Assembly: GCF_034180645.1 (NCBI RefSeq)
Contig: NZ_JAXFNY010000010.1
Span: forward strand, 1 to 64,000
Length of the DNA stretch: 64,000 nt
Reading direction: 5' to 3'
Source: Mobiluncus sp034180645
GTDB lineage: Bacteria > Actinomycetota > Actinomycetes > Actinomycetales > Actinomycetaceae
Shown piece by piece: positions 25,899 through 33,302 of the stretch (its first letter is position 1; every line of letters starts with the position of its first letter). The notes under the pieces were generated by a model. That model was not told where the DNA came from. It made no database searches and worked only from the letters and a program-made list of their open reading frames with translations. Both the position numbers and the translations under genes were made by a program.

Positions 25899-26267
25899 AT
25901 GATTCAGCAGGAGTCGCGACTGAAGGTCGCCGACAACACGGGGGCTAAGGAAATCCTTTGTATCCGTGTGATGGGCGGCTCGAAGCGACGCTACGCAGGC
26001 ATCGGCGACACCATTGTCGCGACCGTCAAGGATGCTATCCCTGGCGGCAACGTGAAAAAGGGTGAGGTTGTCAAGGCTGTCGTAGTCCGCACCAAGAAGG
26101 AAACCCGCCGCAAGGACGGTTCCTACATTCGTTTCGACGAGAACGCCGCTGTCATCCTCAAGAACGATGAGGAGCCGCGCGGCACCCGTATTTTTGGGCC
26201 CGTCGGGCGTGAACTTCGTGAAAAGAAGTTCATGCGCATTATTTCACTCGCCCCGGAGGTGATCTGA
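25899..26267 (+). CDS. rplN: 50S ribosomal protein uL14
   Basis: Large-subunit interface protein and site of RsfS binding. It has 122 residues: MIQQESRLKVADNTGAKEILCIRVMGGSKRRYAGIGD is the invariant N-terminus. GAAGGAG precedes the ATG by 5-6 bases. It is normally directly after rpsQ; here it opens a separate transcription unit. Its stop overlaps the rplX start (TGATG). Confidence 0.98.
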   Translation: MIQQESRLKVADNTGAKEILCIRVMGGSKRRYAGIGDTIVATVKDAIPGGNVKKGEVVKAVVVRTKKETRRKDGSYIRFDENAAVILKNDEEPRGTRIFGPVGRELREKKFMRIISLAPEVI

Positions 26268-26641
26268 TGGCAGCAAAGTTAAAGGTCGGCGACGAAGTCG
26301 TGGTGATAACTGGCCGCGACAAGGGCAAGCATGGCCGGATTCTGCAAATCGACCGGAAGCGTGAACGCGTGGTGGTCGAGGGCGTCATGATGATGAAGCA
26401 CCACAACAAGGCGGGGCGGACCCACCAAGGTCCGACTGGTGGCATCGAAACGAAAGAGGCCTCCATTCATATTTCCAACGTGATGTACTATGAGCCCGCG
26501 GCCGCCAAGGCCAAGCTGGGCAACACGACCAAGAAGATTGCGGGTACCCGGGTGGGAATGCGCGAAGAGGTCGTCGATCGCGATGGTAAAGAAAAGACCG
26601 TTCGGATTCGCGTGTCCAAAGCTACCGGGAAGGATCTGTAA
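26267..26641 (+). CDS. rplX: 50S ribosomal protein uL24
   Basis: Assembly-initiator protein of the large subunit. KOW motif KVGDEVVVITGRDKGKHGRILQIDRKRERVVVEGV is at residues 6-40; the following MMMKHHNKAGRTHQGPTGGIETKEASIHISNV is standard. Length 124 residues, slightly long because of a C-terminal basic segment. Overlaps rplN by 1 base and rplE by 1 base. Confidence 0.97.
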   Translation: MAAKLKVGDEVVVITGRDKGKHGRILQIDRKRERVVVEGVMMMKHHNKAGRTHQGPTGGIETKEASIHISNVMYYEPAAAKAKLGNTTKKIAGTRVGMREEVVDRDGKEKTVRIRVSKATGKDL

Positions 26642-27201
26642 TGGCAGAGGAAACATACACCCCGCGGCTTAAGACCAAGTACCGCGAAGAAATCAAGGGC
26701 CAGCTGCTCAAGGAATTCAAGCACCAGAACGTCAACCAGGTTGGCGGGCTGGAAAAGATTGTCGTGAACATGGGTGTGGGTGCCGCCGCGCACGACCACA
26801 AGCTCATGGAAGGCGCTATCTCTGACTTGTCCACCATCACCGGCCAGAAGCCCGTGGTTGACAAGGCTCGCAAGTCCATCGCCCAGTTCAAGTTGCGTGA
26901 AGGTTCCCCGATTGGGGCTCATGTCACCCTGCGCGGTGACCGCATGTGGGAGTTCCTCGATCGCTTGCTTTCCACGGCTTTGCCGCGTATCCGCGACTTC
27001 CGTGGTTTGAGCTCCAAGCAGTTCGACGGTCACGGAAACTACACTTTCGGCTTGACCGAGCAATCTGTGTTCCATGAGATTGACCAGGACTCCATCGACC
27101 ATGTACGGGGGATGGACATCACGGTCGTAACCACCGCTGCTACTGATGACGAAGGCCGGGCACTTCTGAAGTACCTTGGTTTCCCGTTCAAGGAGGATTA
27201 A
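26641..27201 (+). CDS. rplE: 50S ribosomal protein uL5
   Basis: 5S rRNA-binding protein of the central protuberance. The 186-residue sequence has TPRLKTKYREEI, the KIVVNMGVG loop, GQKPVVDKARKSIAQFKLREGSPIGAHVTLRG and the C-terminal MDITVVTTAATDDEGRALL. The ATG overlaps the rplX stop (TAATG). Confidence 0.98.
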   Translation: MAEETYTPRLKTKYREEIKGQLLKEFKHQNVNQVGGLEKIVVNMGVGAAAHDHKLMEGAISDLSTITGQKPVVDKARKSIAQFKLREGSPIGAHVTLRGDRMWEFLDRLLSTALPRIRDFRGLSSKQFDGHGNYTFGLTEQSVFHEIDQDSIDHVRGMDITVVTTAATDDEGRALLKYLGFPFKED

Positions 27202-27203
27202 GA

Positions 27204-27389
27204 ATGGCTAAAACCGCTTTGAAGAACAAGGCTGCGCGCAAACCCAAGTTTGCGGTGCGTGCCTACACTCGGTGCCAGCGCTGTGGTCGCCCTCATTCGG
27301 TGTATCGCAAGTTTGGCTTGTGCCGTATCTGCCTGCGTGAGATGGCCCATAATGGCGAGCTCCCCGGCGTTAAGAAGTCTTCCTGGTAA
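27204..27389 (+). CDS. rpsZ: 30S ribosomal protein uS14, zinc-binding type
   Basis: A 61-residue S14 of the short zinc-containing form. Cysteines occur as CQRC (23 bases into the core) and CRIC, giving the four-Cys zinc ribbon; the sequence RCGRPHSVYRKFGLCRICLREMAHNGELPGVKKSSW is typical. It lies 2 bases after rplE with a GGAGGA ribosome-binding site. A long zinc-free paralogue, if any, is not in this window. Confidence 0.97.
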   Translation: MAKTALKNKAARKPKFAVRAYTRCQRCGRPHSVYRKFGLCRICLREMAHNGELPGVKKSSW

Positions 27390-27443
27390 ACACATTAGGG
27401 GGCAGGTCGATTACGAAACCGCCTCAGAAAGGGCCCAAGCCCA

Positions 27444-27842
27444 ATGACAATGACTGATCCCATAGCAGACATGCTGACACGTCTGCGCAACGCCAGCTCG
27501 GCGTACCACGAGTCGGTATCTATGCCGTACTCGAAAATGAAGGCCGCAATCGCGAACATTCTTCAGACTGAGGGTTACATCAAAGACTACGAAGTCGAGG
27601 AAGCGCGAGTCGGCAAAACTTTGACGCTTAACCTAAAGTACGGCGCCAAACGTGAACGCGCGATTTCCGGTGTGAAACGCGTCTCCAAGCCCGGTTTGCG
27701 GGTGTATGCAAAGTCCACCAAACTGCCGAAGGTCCTGGGCGGCCTGGGCGTGGCGATTATCTCGTCCTCGTCCGGTATGCTCACTGACCGCGAGGCAGCC
27801 GACAAGGGTGTAGGCGGAGAAGTTATCGCCTACATCTGGTAA
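27444..27842 (+). CDS. rpsH: 30S ribosomal protein uS8
   Basis: Primary 16S rRNA-binding protein and the autoregulator of the spc operon in E. coli. It has 132 residues: MTMTDPIADMLTRLRNASSAYHESVSMPYSKMK at the start and GVGGEVIAYIW at the end are canonical. The start shown has GAAAGGG about 10 bases upstream; an ATG two codons later is an alternative. Confidence 0.97.
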   Translation: MTMTDPIADMLTRLRNASSAYHESVSMPYSKMKAAIANILQTEGYIKDYEVEEARVGKTLTLNLKYGAKRERAISGVKRVSKPGLRVYAKSTKLPKVLGGLGVAIISSSSGMLTDREAADKGVGGEVIAYIW

Positions 27843-27853
27843 AGGAGGCTGAC

Positions 27854-28387
27854 ATGTCGCGTATCGGTAAGATTCCGGTGGAAATTCCCGCCGGTGTGGA
27901 AGTAAATATCAATGGACAAGACGTTTCCGTCAAGGGCCCCAAGGGTACCTTGACCATGTCCGTGGCCAGCCCGATTACCGCAAAGGTTGATGGGTCGACC
28001 GTGGTCGTGAGCCGTCCTGATGATGAACGCGAATCCCGTTCTCTGCACGGTTTGACTCGTACCCTCATCGCCAACATGGTTGAGGGTGTCACCAACGGAT
28101 ATTCCAAGGTTCTGGAGATTCAGGGCACTGGTTATCGTGTCAACCAAAAGGGCGCTGGCCTGGAGTTCCAACTCGGTTTTTCGCACCCCGTCAACGTGGA
28201 GCCCCCCGAGGGCATCACGTTCAAGGTGGAAGGCAACCGGGTCACCGTCGAGGGTATCTCGAAGGAACAGGTCGGCGAGGTCGCCTCGAATCTGCGCAAG
28301 ATTCGTCCGCCGGAGCCTTACAAGGGTAAAGGCGTGCATTATCTGGGCGAAAATATTCGCCGCAAGGTTGGAAAGGCAGGTAAGTAA
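27854..28387 (+). CDS. rplF: 50S ribosomal protein uL6
   Basis: Protein near the sarcin-ricin loop and factor-binding site. It has 177 residues, with the two related alpha/beta domains; MSRIGKIPVEIPAGVEV and the C-terminal VGEVASNLRKIRPPEPYKGKGVHYLGENIRRKVGKAGK are conserved. AAAGGAGG precedes the ATG by 6 bases. Confidence 0.98.
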   Translation: MSRIGKIPVEIPAGVEVNINGQDVSVKGPKGTLTMSVASPITAKVDGSTVVVSRPDDERESRSLHGLTRTLIANMVEGVTNGYSKVLEIQGTGYRVNQKGAGLEFQLGFSHPVNVEPPEGITFKVEGNRVTVEGISKEQVGEVASNLRKIRPPEPYKGKGVHYLGENIRRKVGKAGK

Positions 28388-28389
28388 TC

Positions 28390-28761
28390 ATGGCTTATTC
28401 TGTAAAGGGTAAAGGCAAGCGGCTGTCGCGTCTGCGTCGCCACCAGCGGGTCCGCAAGAGCATGTTCGGATCTGCGGAAAAGCCGCGTTTGGTCGTGACC
28501 CGTTCTAACCGGCACATGGTCGCCCAGCTTGTCAACGATTACGAGCACAAGACCATTGTCAGCGCTTCCACCATGGAAGACGCTTTGCGCGGTGCTAAGG
28601 ACAACAAGGTGGCCAAGGCGACCGAAGTTGGCAAGTTGATTGCACAGCGTGCCAAAGCCGCTGGGATTACCCAGTGTGTGTTTGATCGCGGTGGAAATAT
28701 GTATCACGGTCGCGTTGCGGCTGTGGCTGAAGGTGCCCGCGAGGGCGGACTGAGTCTGTAA
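28390..28761 (+). CDS. rplR: 50S ribosomal protein uL18
   Basis: 5S rRNA-binding protein that partners L5. It has 123 residues with RLSRLRRHQRVRKSMFGSAEKPRLVVTRSNRHMVAQLVND and the C-terminal FDRGGNMYHGRVAAVAEGAREGGLSL. It starts 2 bases after rplF. Confidence 0.98.
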   Translation: MAYSVKGKGKRLSRLRRHQRVRKSMFGSAEKPRLVVTRSNRHMVAQLVNDYEHKTIVSASTMEDALRGAKDNKVAKATEVGKLIAQRAKAAGITQCVFDRGGNMYHGRVAAVAEGAREGGLSL

Positions 28762-28775
28762 GGAAAGTTGAGAAA

Positions 28776-29516
28776 ATGGCTGAACAAGAACAGCAGATTA
28801 CAGGCGAGACCGCAGACTCTGTGGACCAGACCACGGACTTTGGTGCTAATGATGCCCAGGATCGTGGCGGTCGCCGGGAGCGCCGCGGAAATCGCCGTGA
28901 ACGCGATGACCGCCGTGACAATCGTCGTGGCGGCAGCGCTGATGACAAATACATTGAACGCGTGGTGACCATCAACCGTGTGTCCAAGGTGGTGAAGGGC
29001 GGTCGTAACATGTCCTTCTGCGCTCTGGTCGTGGTTGGCGACGGGGAAGGTACCGTCGGTGTTGGTTACGGCAAGGCTAAGGAAGTTCCGGCAGCGATTG
29101 CTAAGGGCGTGGAAGAGGCTAAGAAGTCCATGTTCCATGTTCCGATGATTCGCCACACTATCGTCCACGAGGTCCTCGGTGAGGATGCTGCGGGCGTAGT
29201 ACTGCTCAAGCCGGCTTCCCCCGGTACCGGTGTAATTGCCGGCGGCCCGGTGCGTGCGGTTATGGAATGCGCCGGAATCCGCGACATTTTGTCCAAGTCT
29301 TTGGGCTCTGACAATGCGTTGAACATCGTGCGCGGTACCGTGGATGCGTTGAAGCAACTCGAACAGCCGGAAGCCGTAGCGGCTCGCCGCGGTTTGCCGC
29401 TGGAGCGCGTGGCTCCTGCCGGCATGTTGCGGGCTCGCGCCGAAGGTGAAGCTCAGGTGCGCGCCGAAGCGGTTAAAGCCGAGGCTGAATTGGCTGCCGA
29501 AGGAGTGAGTGCGTAA
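28776..29516 (+). CDS. rpsE: 30S ribosomal protein uS5 with N- and C-terminal extensions
   Basis: Decoding-fidelity protein with a double-stranded RNA-binding fold. The conserved core runs from about residue 57 (YIERVVTINRVSKVVKGGRNMSFCALVVVGDG) to about 210. It is preceded by a charged Arg/Asp/Asn-rich leader of about 55 residues and followed by an Ala/Glu-rich tail of about 30, giving 246 residues versus about 165-200 in most bacteria. It overlaps rpmD by 1 base (TAATG). Confidence 0.97.
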   Translation: MAEQEQQITGETADSVDQTTDFGANDAQDRGGRRERRGNRRERDDRRDNRRGGSADDKYIERVVTINRVSKVVKGGRNMSFCALVVVGDGEGTVGVGYGKAKEVPAAIAKGVEEAKKSMFHVPMIRHTIVHEVLGEDAAGVVLLKPASPGTGVIAGGPVRAVMECAGIRDILSKSLGSDNALNIVRGTVDALKQLEQPEAVAARRGLPLERVAPAGMLRARAEGEAQVRAEAVKAEAELAAEGVSA

Positions 29517-29701
29517 TGGCTAAGAACCTGAAAATCACTCAGGTGAAGTCCACGATTGGTTCCTCGCGAGATCAGCGGGCTACTGTGGCTTCCCTGGGAC
29601 TAAAGAAAATTCGTCAGTCTGTGGTTCGCCCTGATAATCCGGCCGTGCGCGGCCAGGTGCATAAGGTGCGCCACCTAGTAAGCGTGGAGGAGGTCGACTG
29701 A
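29516..29701 (+). CDS. rpmD: 50S ribosomal protein uL30
   Basis: Small non-essential-in-some-bacteria large-subunit protein of 61 residues: LKITQVKSTIGSSRDQRATVASLGLKKIRQSVVRPDNPAVRGQVHKVRHLV is a standard L30. It overlaps rpsE and rplO by 1 base each, so all three are coupled. Confidence 0.97.
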   Translation: MAKNLKITQVKSTIGSSRDQRATVASLGLKKIRQSVVRPDNPAVRGQVHKVRHLVSVEEVD

Positions 29702-30264
29702 TGAGCGAGAGCGAAGAGGAAAAGACCGCTGCGGAAAAACCTGCGGCAAAGAAAGCTCCGGCCGCTACCAAGAAGCCGGCAGCTACCGCTACAAAGGCCA
29801 CAGCCAGTGACGACGTTAAGGTGACTTACCTGCACGATTTACGTCCGGCTCCGGGCTCCAACAAAGCCAAGACTCGCGTCGGCCGCGGTGAAGGTTCGAA
29901 GGGTAAGACTTCGGGTCGCGGCACCAAGGGTACCAAGGCACGTTACCAAGTGCCTTTGGGCTTTGAGGGCGGTCAGATGCCGATGCATATGCGCCTGCCC
30001 AAACTGCGCGGCTTTAAGAATCCTTTCCATGTCGAGTACCAGGTAGTGAACCTGGATCGCCTGTCCAAAGTGTTTCCCAAGGGCGGCACTTTGACGGTTG
30101 ACGACTTGGTTGACAAGGGTCTGGTCCGTAAGAATTCCCTGGTCAAGGTGCTGGGAACCGGTGAAGCGACAGCCAAGTTTGACTTGACTGTAGACGCTTG
30201 GTCCAGCTCAGCTAAGACCAAGGTCGAGGCGCAAGGCGGGTCCTTGACCGCACGCGTACGCTGA
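29701..30264 (+). CDS. rplO: 50S ribosomal protein uL15 with Ala/Lys-rich N-terminal extension
   Basis: Late assembly protein of the large subunit. The conserved part starts near residue 43 (YLHDLRPAPGSNKAKTRVGRGEGSKGKTSGRGTKG) and continues to SLTARVR. The first about 40 residues are low-complexity Glu, Ala, Lys, Pro and Thr, absent from most L15 proteins (about 145-150 residues). A GC-rich hairpin follows the stop, so expression of secY may be partly separated. Confidence 0.96.
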   Translation: MSESEEEKTAAEKPAAKKAPAATKKPAATATKATASDDVKVTYLHDLRPAPGSNKAKTRVGRGEGSKGKTSGRGTKGTKARYQVPLGFEGGQMPMHMRLPKLRGFKNPFHVEYQVVNLDRLSKVFPKGGTLTVDDLVDKGLVRKNSLVKVLGTGEATAKFDLTVDAWSSSAKTKVEAQGGSLTARVR

Positions 30265-30269
30265 GGATT

Positions 30270-30303
30270 ACGGCGGGGTACACAAAGGGTACCCCGCCGT
30301 TTC
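30270..30303 (+). terminator. GC-rich hairpin between rplO and secY
   Basis: A perfect 12-bp stem (30270-30281 with 30289-30300) with a 7-base loop is followed only by TTCC, so termination may be partial. secY, adk and map lie downstream and could be read by readthrough or by a separate promoter in the 60 bases after it. Confidence 0.75.
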
Positions 30304-30386
30304 CACCAATTTCTGTTGAACCGGTATCATGTTTAGCTAGGAAGTGGGCTACGCTCACTGACGTGCCGAAAAACTTTGGAGGACAC

Positions 30387-31682
30387 TTGTTTACCGCTTT
30401 TATTCAGGCTTTCAAAACGCCTGATCTCCGTAAGAAGCTGTTGTTCACCTTCTTTATCATGGCTCTGTTCCGCTGGGGTTCGTTTATCCCCCTGCCGGGT
30501 GTTGACTATGCCGCGTTAAAGGCGGTCATCTCTGATGTTCAGAACAACGGGTCGCTGCTCGACTTGGTGAACATGTTCTCCGGTGGTGCTTTGCTGCAGC
30601 TCTCTGTTTTTGCCTTGGGCATCATGCCTTACATTACGGCTTCGATTATTATCCAGTTGCTGCGTGTAGTCATTCCTCGTTTTGAGGATCTTCACAAGGA
30701 AGGTCAGACCGGTCAAGCGAAACTGACCCAGTACACGCGCTACCTGACTATTGCCTTGGGCGTGCTGCAATCAACTTCCATCATCACCGCGGCGCGCACC
30801 GGCACACTTTTCGGCCGGGCTTCTAATGAAAAGATTATCCCCTCGGATTCCGCTTGGATTTTCGTCCTCCAGATTCTGGTGATGACGGCCGCTACCGGCT
30901 TGATTATGTGGATGGGCGAGCTGATTACCGAAAAAGGTGTCGGTAACGGTATGTCCATCCTGATTTTCACCTCTATCATCGCCAACTTGCCGCAGAAGCT
31001 GTTCGCTATTGCTGGCGGTAACGGCGGTATCCAAAAGTTCTTGGCGATTATTGCCCTGATTCTGTTGGTGACCCTGGCTGTGGTCTATGTGGAACAGTCC
31101 ATGCGTCGCATCCCCGTGCAGTACGCCAAGCGCATGGTGGGACGCCGGATGTACGGCGGCACCACCACCTACATTCCGCTAAAGATTAATATGTCCGGCG
31201 TTATCCCGGTCATCTTTGCTTCCTCAATTCTGTCCCTGCCGATGATGCTGGCTCAGTTCGGTGACCAAAATGCCAAGTGGATTCAATGGATTAGCATGAA
31301 CTTCCGTTCTAGCTCCTGGTTCTACCTGGTCGTTTACGGCTTGCTGACCTTTGCGTTCGCGTTCTTTTATACCTCGATTACTTTCAACCCCGAGGAAGTC
31401 GCGGACAATATGAAGAAGTACGGCGGCTTCGTCCCCGGTCTGCGTGCGGGACGTCCCACGGCCGACTACCTGCACTACGTGATGACTCGAATCACTACGG
31501 CCGGTGCGGTTTACTTGACTATCGTGGCTCTGGTTCCCCAGATTGCGATGGTCGCGATGAACGTGCCCCAATTGCCCTTCGGTGGTACTACAATTCTGAT
31601 TATTGTTGGCGTTGGCCTGCAAACGGTGAAGGACATCAACGCTCAACTGCATCAGCACCACTACGAAGGATTTATGGCATGA
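30387..31682 (+). CDS. secY: Preprotein translocase subunit SecY
   Basis: Central channel of the Sec translocon, with ten hydrophobic segments; GVDYAALK plug-region, the loops with VRFMAKR-type basic residues (MRRIPVQYAKRMVGRRMYGG) and PFGGTTILIIVGVGLQTVKDINAQL near the end are standard. The start chosen is TTG, giving M-FTAFIQAFKTPDLRKK, which matches the family N-terminus and has GGAGGA 3-4 bases upstream. An upstream in-frame GTG at 30363 would add 8 residues (MPKNFGGH) but has no good ribosome-binding site. The stop overlaps adk by 4 bases (ATGA). Confidence 0.93.
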   Translation: MFTAFIQAFKTPDLRKKLLFTFFIMALFRWGSFIPLPGVDYAALKAVISDVQNNGSLLDLVNMFSGGALLQLSVFALGIMPYITASIIIQLLRVVIPRFEDLHKEGQTGQAKLTQYTRYLTIALGVLQSTSIITAARTGTLFGRASNEKIIPSDSAWIFVLQILVMTAATGLIMWMGELITEKGVGNGMSILIFTSIIANLPQKLFAIAGGNGGIQKFLAIIALILLVTLAVVYVEQSMRRIPVQYAKRMVGRRMYGGTTTYIPLKINMSGVIPVIFASSILSLPMMLAQFGDQNAKWIQWISMNFRSSSWFYLVVYGLLTFAFAFFYTSITFNPEEVADNMKKYGGFVPGLRAGRPTADYLHYVMTRITTAGAVYLTIVALVPQIAMVAMNVPQLPFGGTTILIIVGVGLQTVKDINAQLHQHHYEGFMA

Positions 31683-32260
31683 CGAAAAATTTGGTGATTA
31701 TGGGTCCTCCCGGCGCGGGTAAAGGGACCCACGCCAAAGAGATTGCAACACACTTTCAGATTCCTTGGATTTCAACCGGTGATATTTTCCGTAAGCATAA
31801 GGCGGAAAAGACTGAACTGGGCAAACTCATTGAGTCCTATATTGACAAGGGTGAGTTCGTTCCCGACTCGGTCACGGACCGGATTGTCTGTGAGCGCATC
31901 AGTCAGACTGATGCCACCGCCGGCTTTTTGCTGGACGGCTATCCCCGCTCCATTCCCCAGGCTAAGGTTCTCAAAGCCGTCTTGGCTGAAACCAACGAAC
32001 GGGTGGATGCGGTGATTTACCTGGATGTCAGCGCTGCCGAGGTAAAACGGCGGCTATTGAAACGTGCCGAAATTGAAGGCCGTACCGACGACACCCCCGA
32101 AGTCATCGACCACCGTCTGGAGGTTTTCTTTGAAGCTACGCAGCCCTTGCTGGATTTTTATGAGCAGGAAGGCGTGTTGCGCAAGGTCGATGGGGAGGGC
32201 ACCATTTCTGAAATTGCCCAGCGCTTGCTTGCGGTGATGGAAGAAATCGAAAGGATTTAG
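31679..32260 (+). CDS. adk: Adenylate kinase
   Basis: Interconverts AMP, ADP and ATP. The P-loop GPPGAGKGT is at residues 9-17, with the AMP-binding STGDIFR and LDGYPRSIPQ segments. At 193 residues it is the short-LID form without a zinc-binding lid, as in other actinobacteria. It overlaps secY by 4 bases; map starts 4 bases after its stop. Confidence 0.96.
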   Translation: MTKNLVIMGPPGAGKGTHAKEIATHFQIPWISTGDIFRKHKAEKTELGKLIESYIDKGEFVPDSVTDRIVCERISQTDATAGFLLDGYPRSIPQAKVLKAVLAETNERVDAVIYLDVSAAEVKRRLLKRAEIEGRTDDTPEVIDHRLEVFFEATQPLLDFYEQEGVLRKVDGEGTISEIAQRLLAVMEEIERI

Positions 32261-32264
32261 CTCG

Positions 32265-33134
32265 GTGTCAGTCCAAGACCGGCGCATTGAGATTAAGTCC
32301 ACCAATCAAATTCTGAAAATGCGCCGCGCCGGAATGGTGGTAGTCGCGATTCACCAGGCTCTTCGTGAGGCTTGTGAGCCGGGAATCACTACCGGAGAAC
32401 TGGATCAGATTAGCGCCGCTGTCATCAAACGTATGGGCGCAAAGCCTAACTTTTTGGGCTACGACGGCTTTCCCGCCACCGTTTGTGTCTCGATTAACGA
32501 GGAAGTTGTCCACGGGATTCCAGGCAATCGGGTGTTGCAGTTTGGCGACTTAGTGAGCTTTGACTGTGGCGCCTATATCGTGGACAACGCTTCTCGCCAG
32601 TGGCACGGTGATGCCGCATTTTCGATGATTTGCGGTGGTGAAACACATGCTCGTCCCGATGATTTGCAGCTGCTTTCCACGACCGAACGAGCCCTGTGGT
32701 CAGCGATAGCTGCCCTGGCAAACGCCAAGTATCTGGGCGAAATCGGCGATGCTGTTGAGAGAGTTGTAGCGGAGGATACGCTCCGCTACGGCTGGGAGGC
32801 CAGCATCGTGGAGGAGTACGTGGGCCACGGTATCGGCACCGCCATGCATCAGGCTCCCGATGTGTTGAACTATTCCACCCGTGCCCGCGGTCCAAAGATA
32901 AAACCGGGGATGGTGCTGGCCATCGAGCCGATGTTGACCCGTGGAGGCTCTGTAACCAAAGAGCTATCCGATGGTTGGACGGCAGTCACCGTGGATGGGT
33001 CCAGAGCGGCCCACTTTGAGCACACTGTTGCGGTTCTGCCCGGCGGAGTGTGGGTTTTGACAGCTCCAGACGGAGGACGCGCCGGGTTGGCTCCCTTCGG
33101 GCTTTCACCGCGGGCAATCGCGCCCCGCGGTTGA
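32265..33134 (+). CDS. map: Methionine aminopeptidase, type I
   Basis: Removes the initiator Met from nascent proteins. It has 289 residues; metal ligands are visible as the Asp in SFDCGAYIVD, the Asp in WHGDAAF, the His in GHGIGTAMH, and the Glu residues in AIEPML and FEHTVAV. The GTG start follows AAAGGA by about 10 bases. Position after secY-adk is the usual order. The C-terminal about 25 residues past VAVLPGG are longer than in the shortest homologues. Confidence 0.95.
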   Translation: MSVQDRRIEIKSTNQILKMRRAGMVVVAIHQALREACEPGITTGELDQISAAVIKRMGAKPNFLGYDGFPATVCVSINEEVVHGIPGNRVLQFGDLVSFDCGAYIVDNASRQWHGDAAFSMICGGETHARPDDLQLLSTTERALWSAIAALANAKYLGEIGDAVERVVAEDTLRYGWEASIVEEYVGHGIGTAMHQAPDVLNYSTRARGPKIKPGMVLAIEPMLTRGGSVTKELSDGWTAVTVDGSRAAHFEHTVAVLPGGVWVLTAPDGGRAGLAPFGLSPRAIAPRG

Positions 33135-33302
33135 GGTTTTTCCAAGTTTACTTTTCGTCAGTGTTGAATTACGGTCATTTTGGGCAATAAACCTCTTTAA
33201 TTGGCAAGTTTTGCAGTTAGATTTAGGTTTCACTAGGGGTGCCTAATATAGAATAATTAGAGCTGTGCCGTCCGGCACTGTGAATGGCAAGGAGAATACA
33301 AC

